Shown: one piece after another, positions 6,714 through 13,366 of the stretch
Numbering within the stretch: the stretch's first letter is position 1
How the letters are laid out: each line of letters begins with the position of its first letter
From: Bacteroidales bacterium
GTDB taxonomy: Bacteria; Bacteroidota; Bacteroidia; Bacteroidales; WCHB1-69
NCBI GenBank assembly: GCA_031273515.1
Contig: JAISRU010000179.1
Coordinates: 1-13,366, forward strand
DNA length: 13,366 nt
Direction: 5' to 3'
Notes under the pieces: generated by a model
What the model was told of the DNA's origin: nothing
What the model saw: the letters and a program-made list of their open reading frames with translations, nothing else
Database searches by the model: none
Position numbers and translations under genes: made by a program

Positions 6714-9089
6714 TCAAGACAATAATCGTCGCTTTGCGCTCCTCTTGTTCACTAATGCAATCGCAGGAATAATACAGAAAATAAAAACAATAAGGACAAT
6801 AATCAGCAAGAAAGAATTAATGCCGGATTCTCCGCCGTAACTGTGCATGCCTCCCAATAGATAATTGACCCCAAAATAGGTCATCAAGACAGAGGAAAAA
6901 GCAATCAGTGTGTAGAAATGGAAGAAAAACACTCGTTTGAACAAAGGAACAGCGTCGAGATATAAGGGTAAAGCATAGACGATCAACGTGATTAATGCCC
7001 ATGTTTCTTTCGGATCCCACGACCAGTATCTTCCCCAACTGACTTCTGCCCAGACCGCTCCAATGAAAATACCCGCCGCCAATAAAAATACGCCCGGATA
7101 TAGTAAAATACGACTCACTACCGTCAATTGTTCTTGTCTATTTGCCGCAGTGTCGGTATGTTTCGCGTCAAAAATCATCAGCAAAAACGAAGACAACGCA
7201 TTAAGAGCGATAAATCCGAACAGAGAATAAGCCATCATAATCAAAGAAACATGGATGCTCAGCAAAGGAGATGACAATACAGGCTGCAACTGAGTAATCT
7301 GCGGATTAGAACCTCCTATACCCGACACCAATAATACCAATCCCGAAAACAAAAAACCAAACGGAAGAATGATAAAGATTTTCCGCTGAAAGAAAAAAGC
7401 CAACAAAAGTATGCAGATCGCCAGAAATTGCATCGTTTCATAACCATTGCCTAACGGAATATGATTGCTCACATAGCCGCGTATACAAATCAAAAAGACA
7501 AGAAACAGACATACTGCCGTCATCAGCGTGTTCAATCCAATGGAAACAGCACGATGACCCGCACTAAAAGCAGCATTCTTCCGCAACGCTCTGCCGAAAC
7601 AATACATCAACGCCAACAATCCCACCGTCAGATTCAGAAAAGCAACAGGTTTGGGCTTGTTGATTGTATTATACAGACATTCTGCCGCTATTTTACGTTC
7701 CGAAAGCAATGCCCTGCCCCCTGATTTCTTCTGAAACAACATGAGCTTATCCAGCATATTATCCACCTCTTTCATATCGTTTTCCTGCGCATATTCGCCT
7801 AAGAGCGTCAGGGATGACTGTATAAGCAACTGCTCATTGTCGGATAAATTGTCAGGAAGTGCGTCTTCGGGAGAATACCAGACCGACTTCCCCTCTTCCG
7901 TTACAGGGAAAATCTTCAGCAGTGCGCCCTGTTGCAACAACATGAACAACAACTGTACTTTTTCGTCCGTTGCTATAATTTCTTTCATCGCCTCAGGTTC
8001 TTCTCCCAAACGAATTCTTCTGAGATGTTCCGCAAGTTTGTAACGCATCCCTTGTTCAAAGCAATCGGAAAAAGAAGCGTATTTGCCATCGATGCCTAAA
8101 ATCTTCTGTACCGTTTCGTCCTTTATTCGAATAATCGGCTCCTGTATCCAATCGGCAGGATAAAACAAATAACCCGATAAAATCTGTTCGGGAATCAACG
8201 ACTTATAACTCGACTTTCCATATAACTTTAAAGTGAAATCTGTGGCGAACGTCTGTACGGGACATATCCTGTCGTGATACAGCATCTGCAGTTTTCCCAT
8301 TTTTTGCGCCGTTTCTTTGGACAATGCCTTTGTATTACCCGCCATTGCATGTCCGACGGCAATACAACAAAACAGAAACATCATCATTGTCTGCTTCAGC
8401 GCAGGATGCCGCAACAATTTCCGAAAGTCGGTGTTTTTCTCGAAAAAGTATCCGACCATGCCAATCAACAGCAAAATATATCCCAGATAAGTTACCGGAA
8501 GTCCGTATCTATCCTGTTTGACAAGCAAAATCGACCCCTGCATATCCGCATCATATCCCGATTGATAAAAACGAAATCCGTCCTTTGAAAACACCGTATT
8601 CATAGATGTCCGTCCTGTAACTTCTTCTCCATTGGCAATAAGTTTAAATTCGCTCACGTAATCCGAAGGAGCTTCTGTGCCGGGATAATAATCCACATTG
8701 AAAGAAGAAAGTATGATTTCAAAAGGAAGTCTGTGTTCGACACGATCCTTTTTGTCGATATAGCTATGCAAGGATTTACCCAAACGCAAATGCACAGAAC
8801 CTCGTTTGGCGGTAGTAAAAGTCAGCAAAGCGCCTGTCAGCATGACCATTAAGGCGATATGCAACAAAAGAAACATCGGTTGTTTGTACATCTTCGTCTG
8901 CACGATACAAAACAAAGCGCTTGCGGCAATGACAAACCACAGAGCGACAAAAATCCACGAACCATAAATATAAGTATGAGCAAAATCCGTCCCTTTTTGT
9001 TTTTCGACAAAGGTCGCCGCCGCCAGAACAAGCAACATGAAAATCAAAGACCCAAAAGCAAGAACTCTTGCATATATCGTTTTTTTCAT
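6714..9089 (-). CDS. ccsA: Fused ResB-CcsA cytochrome c maturation protein (System II heme ligation)
   Basis: The 791-residue multi-pass membrane protein moves heme across the inner membrane and attaches it to CXXCH motifs. I start it at the ATG at 9089; the frame extends to a TTG at 9119, but that adds only a very basic stretch ahead of a good signal-anchor. The N-terminal third is ResB-like: membrane segments at about 7-27, 42-64, 71-92 and 195-216, with a periplasmic part between the last two. A soluble region (about 250-480) includes the CPVQTFATDF block typical of Bacteroidota fusions. The C-terminal CcsA domain holds the heme-handling WWD motif (WGRYWSWDPKETW, 685-697) with flanking His613 and His749. 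It lies 56 bp downstream of the di-heme protein gene on the same strand, a likely substrate. The last twelve residues are encoded by a dispersed repeat. Confidence 0.92.
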   Translation of the reverse strand: MKKTIYARVLAFGSLIFMLLVLAAATFVEKQKGTDFAHTYIYGSWIFVALWFVIAASALFCIVQTKMYKQPMFLLLHIALMVMLTGALLTFTTAKRGSVHLRLGKSLHSYIDKKDRVEHRLPFEIILSSFNVDYYPGTEAPSDYVSEFKLIANGEEVTGRTSMNTVFSKDGFRFYQSGYDADMQGSILLVKQDRYGLPVTYLGYILLLIGMVGYFFEKNTDFRKLLRHPALKQTMMMFLFCCIAVGHAMAGNTKALSKETAQKMGKLQMLYHDRICPVQTFATDFTLKLYGKSSYKSLIPEQILSGYLFYPADWIQEPIIRIKDETVQKILGIDGKYASFSDCFEQGMRYKLAEHLRRIRLGEEPEAMKEIIATDEKVQLLFMLLQQGALLKIFPVTEEGKSVWYSPEDALPDNLSDNEQLLIQSSLTLLGEYAQENDMKEVDNMLDKLMLFQKKSGGRALLSERKIAAECLYNTINKPKPVAFLNLTVGLLALMYCFGRALRKNAAFSAGHRAVSIGLNTLMTAVCLFLVFLICIRGYVSNHIPLGNGYETMQFLAICILLLAFFFQRKIFIILPFGFLFSGLVLLVSGIGGSNPQITQLQPVLSSPLLSIHVSLIMMAYSLFGFIALNALSSFLLMIFDAKHTDTAANRQEQLTVVSRILLYPGVFLLAAGIFIGAVWAEVSWGRYWSWDPKETWALITLIVYALPLYLDAVPLFKRVFFFHFYTLIAFSSVLMTYFGVNYLLGGMHSYGGESGINSFLLIIVLIVFIFCIIPAIALVNKRSAKRRLLS

Positions 9090-9116
9090 CCGTTTATGTT
9101 GTTTGCGTCGCTTGCG

Positions 9117-9144
9117 CAATTTTCAATTTTCAATTTTCAATTAT
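9117..9144. repeat. CAATTTT heptamer repeat between the di-heme and ResB-CcsA genes
   Basis: Three exact CAATTTT units (9117-9137) are followed by CAATTAT. The last 14 bases differ by one base from the CAATTCTCAATTAT motif at 4349 and from the reverse copy at 6536. The array fills much of the 56-bp gap between the genes, so it lies in the leader of the ResB-CcsA reading frame if both are co-transcribed. Changes in unit number would alter spacing but not protein sequence. Confidence 0.75.
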
Positions 9145-9145
9145 A

Positions 9146-10555
9146 TTAGATGGCTTCCAAGAATTTAATCAGGGCTTCCCGTTGGGATTTGGTCAGATTA
9201 CGAAATTTATCACGAGCCTGCTCTGCTTCTCCGAAATGCCACAAAATAGCTTCTTCGTAATTACGCGCCCGCAAATCGTGCAATTTGTCGGTATGACCTG
9301 CACAAAGATAGGATAATCCACGTCCCCACAAAGGCGTCGTCCGACATTTTTTACGCAACCCCGGTTCCTTTATCCCCAAATCATGTTTGAGCATGTCGCT
9401 GTAGGGCCATATCTTCTGATTGGAATATCCCGACATATATTTATCTGTTCCCGTCGTCCATGAAGGTTTATGACAGGCAGTACATCCGATGGAATAAAAA
9501 ATAGTTTTCCCCGCCTGTACAACCGGATTATCCAAATCACGAGCGGCAGGAACAGCCAATCCGCGATGCCATACCATAAAATCGTCAAAATCTTTCATCG
9601 TCAGTTCAGTTTGAGCAAATCCTCCTGCAAAACCATTGGTATCAAGTCCGAGTTCTCCCATTTTGTTGATCCATGCCTGTGTAGCATAGAGAGTATTACG
9701 GTCGGGTCGAGTTACATTGGTGATATTCCATAAAGCATTTGAACCCGGTCCGTTTTGCAATGTTCCGCGCGTACATCCGTAGGTATAACGTCCCGGATGC
9801 GAAGTTCCGTCGGCTTCGGTAATCATAGCTCCTAATTCGCCCTTACAATAGCCGCGTGCCGCTTCCAGATCGCGTTGCGCCACAAGATCGGCGTCGGTGA
9901 TAGCATCTAACAATCCTGTGCCGTAAATTCCAAGCGTCCCTTCAATACTTACCTGATAATTAGCCGGAACAGGTAACAATATTTTATCTTGGTCGATTGT
10001 AACCGTCGGATAAATAAGACTGTATCTTGTTCCGTCGGGATAGGTGTTTCCATATTGATCGGTGAAATCATGCCATGTAATATGTATGCCTGATTCATCC
10101 ACAGGAGGTAAATACGGAGCAATGGCTCTGGTTTGCAACATGCCTGTGAAACTGCTGCATATAGCTCCGTCGGGCGTATGGATCATGATTAAATATCCGT
10201 TGCCGTATTCGTCCGAATTGAACGTACTCACTCGTTTGGAACGTCCGTAGCCGGGATGACACGTAATACAGGAAGACCGAATATAGACAGGTCCTAAACC
10301 GGAATAAGGTATTCCGCTGCCTGTTATATAATTGGTTTCAAACATTTTCTCGCCCCGTTTGAATGCCGACATATCGGTTACCGCAGGCGAAGGTTGTTCG
10401 TAAGCAAGACTTGTCGCATTGAACGACGTACCGTTTTTTCCTCCCGAATAATATTCTTCACCCAGAACTTCCTCCTGAGGTGGATCATCGGGTTTGCAAG
10501 CAAAAAAGAAAAACGCAAGGGATATACCCGCTACTATAACTGTGTATTTTTTCAT
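9146..10555 (-). CDS. Di-heme DUF1111 / DHOR-family lipoprotein (c-type cytochrome)
   Basis: The 469-residue product has a lipoprotein signal (MKKYTVIVAG...FFFAC, Cys20) and two heme c sites: CITCH (96-100) in SSCITCHPGYGR and CTACH (358-362) in GCTACHKPSW. Blocks IWPYSDMLKHDLG (382-394), RTTPLWGRG (405-413) and LHDLRARNYEEAILWH (425-440) are the signature of the di-heme oxidoreductase-like family (COG3488, once called thiol oxidoreductase), distantly related to di-heme peroxidases. The physiological substrate of this family is not settled, so I do not assign one. Both hemes would be attached in the periplasm, and the ResB-CcsA gene for that step is directly downstream. The imelysin gene is directly upstream, a pairing also known in Proteobacteria. 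A promoter-like site precedes the gene at 10628-10635, giving a leader of about 65 nt. Confidence 0.92.
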   Translation of the reverse strand: MKKYTVIVAGISLAFFFFACKPDDPPQEEVLGEEYYSGGKNGTSFNATSLAYEQPSPAVTDMSAFKRGEKMFETNYITGSGIPYSGLGPVYIRSSCITCHPGYGRSKRVSTFNSDEYGNGYLIMIHTPDGAICSSFTGMLQTRAIAPYLPPVDESGIHITWHDFTDQYGNTYPDGTRYSLIYPTVTIDQDKILLPVPANYQVSIEGTLGIYGTGLLDAITDADLVAQRDLEAARGYCKGELGAMITEADGTSHPGRYTYGCTRGTLQNGPGSNALWNITNVTRPDRNTLYATQAWINKMGELGLDTNGFAGGFAQTELTMKDFDDFMVWHRGLAVPAARDLDNPVVQAGKTIFYSIGCTACHKPSWTTGTDKYMSGYSNQKIWPYSDMLKHDLGIKEPGLRKKCRTTPLWGRGLSYLCAGHTDKLHDLRARNYEEAILWHFGEAEQARDKFRNLTKSQREALIKFLEAI

Positions 10556-10627
10556 CTGTATGTTTATAATTAACGTATTGTTGTTGTTACTGATTTCTAT
10601 TCTCTTTTAAAAGAAAAAATCAGGTTG

Positions 10628-10635
10628 CAAAGATA
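10628..10635 (-). promoter_or_regulatory. Bacteroidota-type -7 promoter element for the di-heme gene
   Basis: On the minus strand this reads TATCTTTG followed by CAAC, matching TAnnTTTG and resembling the other two promoter sites here. It lies 73 bp upstream of the start codon at 10555. No TTTG is visible at the -33 position; that area is A-rich. It implies that the di-heme and ResB-CcsA genes can be expressed separately from the imelysin and barrel genes. Confidence 0.55.
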
Positions 10636-10658
10636 CTGCTTTTTTTGATACCATTTCA

Positions 10659-10712
10659 TTTTTCTGAATTCATGTCTAAGAAATAAATTCCTGCGACATG
10701 AATTCAAAAAAA
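10659..10712. promoter_or_regulatory. Long inverted repeat upstream of the di-heme promoter
   Basis: TGAATTCATGTC (10665-10676) and GACATGAATTCA (10695-10706) are exact reverse complements with an 18-nt loop. Beyond one mismatch the pairing continues for five A-T pairs on each side (10659-10663 with 10708-10712). Each arm also contains the self-palindrome TGAATTCA. The structure lies after the imelysin stop and just upstream of the di-heme promoter. The outer arms are T-rich then A-rich in both directions, with no U-tract after the stem, so it may be a regulator-binding pair as easily as a terminator. Confidence 0.55.
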
Positions 10713-10753
10713 CTAATGTGTATAAATATAAAGCATTCGTCAGATTTTGTATA

Positions 10754-11878
10754 CTATTCTATAATTCCGTCTATCAAAGAAAGCTGGTCCATCAGAGCAT
10801 TGCACGCATCCATAGCCGCTTCTATCTGGGCGTCGCTATCTGAAAGATGGTTGCGAAACGGAGCAGGAATTGCCTGAATTTTGGCTTTCGCATTCTGGAT
10901 TGCCGCCCGAATGTCCGCATCTAACTGCGCATTTTTACCTTGTACATAAACGCTTAACGACGTCCCGCTTCGAGAACCTTCTATTCCTCCCAGATAAACA
11001 TTCTCAATGCTGCGAATATTATCGGTGAAGTCGGTTATAGAATTCCAACTGTACCACGATTCTACGGTAAGTACATTTTTCGTGGTATAGGGGTCTGCGA
11101 TTTTTTCGTTTCCTACTTCATCGGCGATGGTTTCACAACCTCCAACCATTTCCCGAACAGCCTGTTGAGGAGTTCTAAAACGACTTCCTGCCGAACCCGC
11201 ATTAATCATTTCGCTTCCAAAATCAGGTGGAATATCTAATTCCGCATCTTCCAGAATTGTCTTTTTGGCAGAACTGATATTTGAGTTCCATGCCGCTTCC
11301 AATCTGATGCAATCTTCCTGAAGCACACCCGCAACAGCTACCAGAAAACTCAATTCTGCGTCTGTAATCTTAGATACGTCTTTTGCCTGTCCGTCTTCAA
11401 AGAGTACATACTCAATGGCATGAAATCCCAACAGACTTTCGCCGTAATACGTACGTGCATAAGCAGCGTCAACATCGGCGATATTGGGATTGGTAAGTAC
11501 CTGATCTAACTGATCTTTGTCTAATGGCCACGAGTCAATATGAGGATCTAAGGCGTAAAATTCGGCAGGACCAAACAGAAAGGCTTCCGTCATTTCCCAA
11601 TATTTACGGGCTTCAATCCACTTTTGAGCGGCTGCTGCTACATTGACGTTTGTTTTTGACGCTTGTAAGTCTTCGCATAACGTCAATAATTCCATCGACC
11701 TGTCGGCTAATAAACCATAGGTCTTAATAACCGTATTATTGGTGAAACCTTTTAATACTTCCAATAATACAGCATCATCACTATCCGGGGTTACCGGATC
11801 CTTTTTGCACGAATTCATACTTGTCATCAATCCGCACACTAATAAAACACATACTGTCTTCCAAAATTTATTCTTCAT
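10754..11878 (-). CDS. Imelysin-family (M75-like) lipoprotein, iron-linked
   Basis: The 374-residue product has a lipoprotein signal (MKNKFWKTVCVLLVCGLMTSMNSC, Cys24). The mature part is mostly helical, and the imelysin signature GxHxxE appears as GFHAIE (151-156). Other family blocks are present: W(I)EARKYWEMTEAFLFGP (87-104), DPHIDSWP (111-118), a mid-protein TPQQAVREMVGG region, and SWYSWNSITDFTDNIRSIENVYLG (274-297). Imelysin-like proteins (IrpA, ICMP/M75) are envelope proteins tied to iron uptake; peptidase activity has been reported for some but doubted for others, and the GxHxxE residues look like a metal site. The 374-residue length fits a full-length family member. It lies 135 bp downstream of the barrel-protein gene, with no promoter-like TAnnTTTG in the gap, so the two probably share a transcript. 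Confidence 0.92.
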   Translation of the reverse strand: MKNKFWKTVCVLLVCGLMTSMNSCKKDPVTPDSDDAVLLEVLKGFTNNTVIKTYGLLADRSMELLTLCEDLQASKTNVNVAAAAQKWIEARKYWEMTEAFLFGPAEFYALDPHIDSWPLDKDQLDQVLTNPNIADVDAAYARTYYGESLLGFHAIEYVLFEDGQAKDVSKITDAELSFLVAVAGVLQEDCIRLEAAWNSNISSAKKTILEDAELDIPPDFGSEMINAGSAGSRFRTPQQAVREMVGGCETIADEVGNEKIADPYTTKNVLTVESWYSWNSITDFTDNIRSIENVYLGGIEGSRSGTSLSVYVQGKNAQLDADIRAAIQNAKAKIQAIPAPFRNHLSDSDAQIEAAMDACNALMDQLSLIDGIIE

Positions 11879-12013
11879 TCTTTACTCTATTTTATTTATT
11901 AAACTACTATTTTATTTACTGATTGTTATTTTCTTAATTTAGATGTTCTTCCTGTCGGGGATGTTTGTTTATGTTTATACTTTTATTACTGTTTCTGTTT
12001 TTCGTTTACATCA
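11879..12013. other. AT-rich spacer between barrel and imelysin genes
   Basis: This 135-bp gap is strongly AT-rich on the side nearer the imelysin start. I see no TAnnTTTG box on the minus strand, no strong hairpin, no convincing Fur-type palindrome and none of the repeats found in the left half of the window. It fits a plain spacer within an operon. Confidence 0.5.
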
Positions 12014-13351
12014 TTATCTATTGAACAAGCCCGAATATACCACGCCCAAAGAAACCGTATTTTCCATATTATAAGGACTGTTGAATATGCGCGAAGAAAA
12101 TTCGGCTTTCACTGCCACCTGCGGAATGGGATAATAATTAATTCCTCCCGCTGCAATGTAACGCTCAAAACGGGAATTGGACAAGATATCGGCTTCGGTT
12201 TGAAACATGGAATGATAATAGCCAAAATGTCCGAAGAGATAAAATTTATGTTCTTTGAGTTTGGGCGAGAAGGAAAAGAAATCATATCCCGCCTCCACAA
12301 AATAACACAGGGCGTCGGAAGCGACATTGGTTCGCGGCGACGGTGAATTTTTAGACGAATTTTTATTAATGAGCGAAATAGCTTTAGAGTCGCCCAGATG
12401 ACCATAAGTTACTGTTCCTCGTGCGATGACGTGGTGGTCGTTGTAGGTTGCCTCGAAACTTCCGATAGTAACAGCGCCTTGTACGTTACTGTATTTATCT
12501 GCTTTCAGACTGTTTTTGGCGCTGTGTCCATAATACCCGCTCAATCCCAACCGCAGACCCTTTACCGAATGATTTTCTACCCGAAAAGCGCCCGCATAAG
12601 CATTGGCAATCTTAAATTCGTAAGGAGAAACAGCGCCGTCTTTTATCCAAGCTCTGTCGCTAAATCGTTCGGCGTCAAGTCCTGAGATAAACATCACATT
12701 GTAGTTCCATTTACCTGCTTCTCCCCAGAGACTTATTCCTGTTTCGTGCCATGTCAGAGGAAGTATCGCCGACTCTTCTTCGGGACGAAGTACGGTAAAG
12801 AACTCTATCGGCATGTGATACTGATTGGTCAGACCAATCGGGACGATGATATGACCGATACGAAGATTCAATGCCTTGAAGAAACTTTTTTGTATCCAGA
12901 ACTGTTCAAGGGCAATTTCTCCTCCTTTTTCCACTTCCTGTTCGTATTCGCCAAATTCTTCTTCTTCTATTTCGACGGTAGTTCCTGTCCCACCGTGTTC
13001 AAATTCTATTTCGGACGATACGCTCCATCCTTTCCCGAAATTATAGGAAATATAAAAAACAACATGAGGAAGATCGAACTGTCCTCTGCTCTTGACCGAT
13101 TTATATTGATCAGGATAACGAAAACGGTTGAAATCATTACTGTAAAAGAAGCGATGCATACTTATTTCGCCATAACCTCCAATTTGCAATTTATGTTTCT
13201 TTGCGCCGGAGATTTGTTCTGTTTGCGTATTTACGGTATGCGTCCACAGCGTATCGGAACGATTTGTCTGTTTCTTTTTCTGAGCGTATGTCGTCATATT
13301 CAACATACTTATACAAAAACAAAAAGCAAAAACTATCTTTTGTACTTTCAT
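12014..13351 (-). CDS. Outer-membrane beta-barrel (porin-like) protein
   Basis: The 445-residue product starts with a standard secretion signal (cleavage likely after Ala23, TYA|Q), so it is not a lipoprotein. The mature chain shows repeated amphipathic strands rich in Tyr, Phe and Gly (LQIGGYGEISMHRFF, VVFYISYNFGKGWSVSSEIEFEH, FYLFGHFGYYHS, VSLGVVYSGLF), as in porin-like barrels of Bacteroidota. A segment after the third strand (127-145) has ten Glu in nineteen residues, an unusual acidic loop or turn that could attract cations. The substrate is unknown. Similarity in style to phosphate-selective porins is only general. It is the first gene of the minus-strand cluster in this window, and its link with imelysin and the di-heme protein suggests a role in metal or redox chemistry at the outer membrane. 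Its promoter lies beyond the window's right edge. Confidence 0.8.
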   Translation of the reverse strand: MKVQKIVFAFCFCISMLNMTTYAQKKKQTNRSDTLWTHTVNTQTEQISGAKKHKLQIGGYGEISMHRFFYSNDFNRFRYPDQYKSVKSRGQFDLPHVVFYISYNFGKGWSVSSEIEFEHGGTGTTVEIEEEEFGEYEQEVEKGGEIALEQFWIQKSFFKALNLRIGHIIVPIGLTNQYHMPIEFFTVLRPEEESAILPLTWHETGISLWGEAGKWNYNVMFISGLDAERFSDRAWIKDGAVSPYEFKIANAYAGAFRVENHSVKGLRLGLSGYYGHSAKNSLKADKYSNVQGAVTIGSFEATYNDHHVIARGTVTYGHLGDSKAISLINKNSSKNSPSPRTNVASDALCYFVEAGYDFFSFSPKLKEHKFYLFGHFGYYHSMFQTEADILSNSRFERYIAAGGINYYPIPQVAVKAEFSSRIFNSPYNMENTVSLGVVYSGLFNR

Positions 13352-13366
13352 CGTATCTTGTTAGTT

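Noticed and set aside
9090..9119. TTG start giving a 10-residue basic extension of ResB-CcsA
   Set aside because: The extension begins within the CAATTTT repeat and adds RKRRKQHKR ahead of a normal membrane start; the ATG at 9089 is simpler.
10659..10712. Standard intrinsic terminator after the imelysin gene
   Set aside because: The stem is AT-rich and is followed by an A-rich rather than U-rich tract in both directions, so I list it as a regulatory palindrome instead.
11879..12013. Fur-type operator for the imelysin gene
   Set aside because: The spacer is AT-rich, which gives loose partial matches, but no dyad resembling a Fur box is present.

Overview
The window looks like a chromosomal segment of a Bacteroidales-type bacterium (phylum Bacteroidota). 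The signs are moderate-to-low GC, several lipoproteins with a short N-terminal signal and Cys, promoters of the TAnnTTTG(CAAC) type instead of -35/-10 boxes, weak Shine-Dalgarno sequences, and a fused ResB-CcsA cytochrome c maturation protein. I cannot name the genus.

Left half (1-6713). Three plus-strand genes lie between unusually repeat-rich spacers: a small lipocalin-like lipoprotein (593-949), a 1034-residue AsmA-family envelope protein (1070-4174), and a lipoprotein prolyl oligopeptidase with an intact catalytic triad (4413-6539). The spacers (1-592, 950-1069, 4175-4412, 6540-6713) hold several layers of non-coding repeats: an AGTTCAAGACAAT element seen three times, palindromes ending in CAATGACG, paired GTCCC/GGGAC hairpins, a 3 x 23 bp tandem array, a 6 x 8 bp minisatellite, and a CAATTCTCAATTAT motif.

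Right half (6714-13351). Four minus-strand genes read as one cluster, in transcription order: a 445-residue outer-membrane beta-barrel protein with a Glu-rich segment, an imelysin-family lipoprotein (GFHAIE motif), a di-heme DUF1111/DHOR-family lipoprotein with two CXXCH motifs, and the fused ResB-CcsA protein that would attach heme to such cytochromes. Imelysin and DUF1111 proteins are a known iron-linked pair in other bacteria. Here they come with a barrel protein and a heme-ligation enzyme, which suggests an envelope iron/redox module that carries its own cytochrome maturation step. The di-heme gene also has its own good promoter-like site (10628-10635), next to a long palindromic pair.

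The prolyl oligopeptidase and ResB-CcsA genes converge. One of the dispersed repeats runs into the ResB-CcsA gene and supplies its last twelve codons and stop. I saw no tRNA, rRNA, CRISPR array, transposase, integrase or phage gene.
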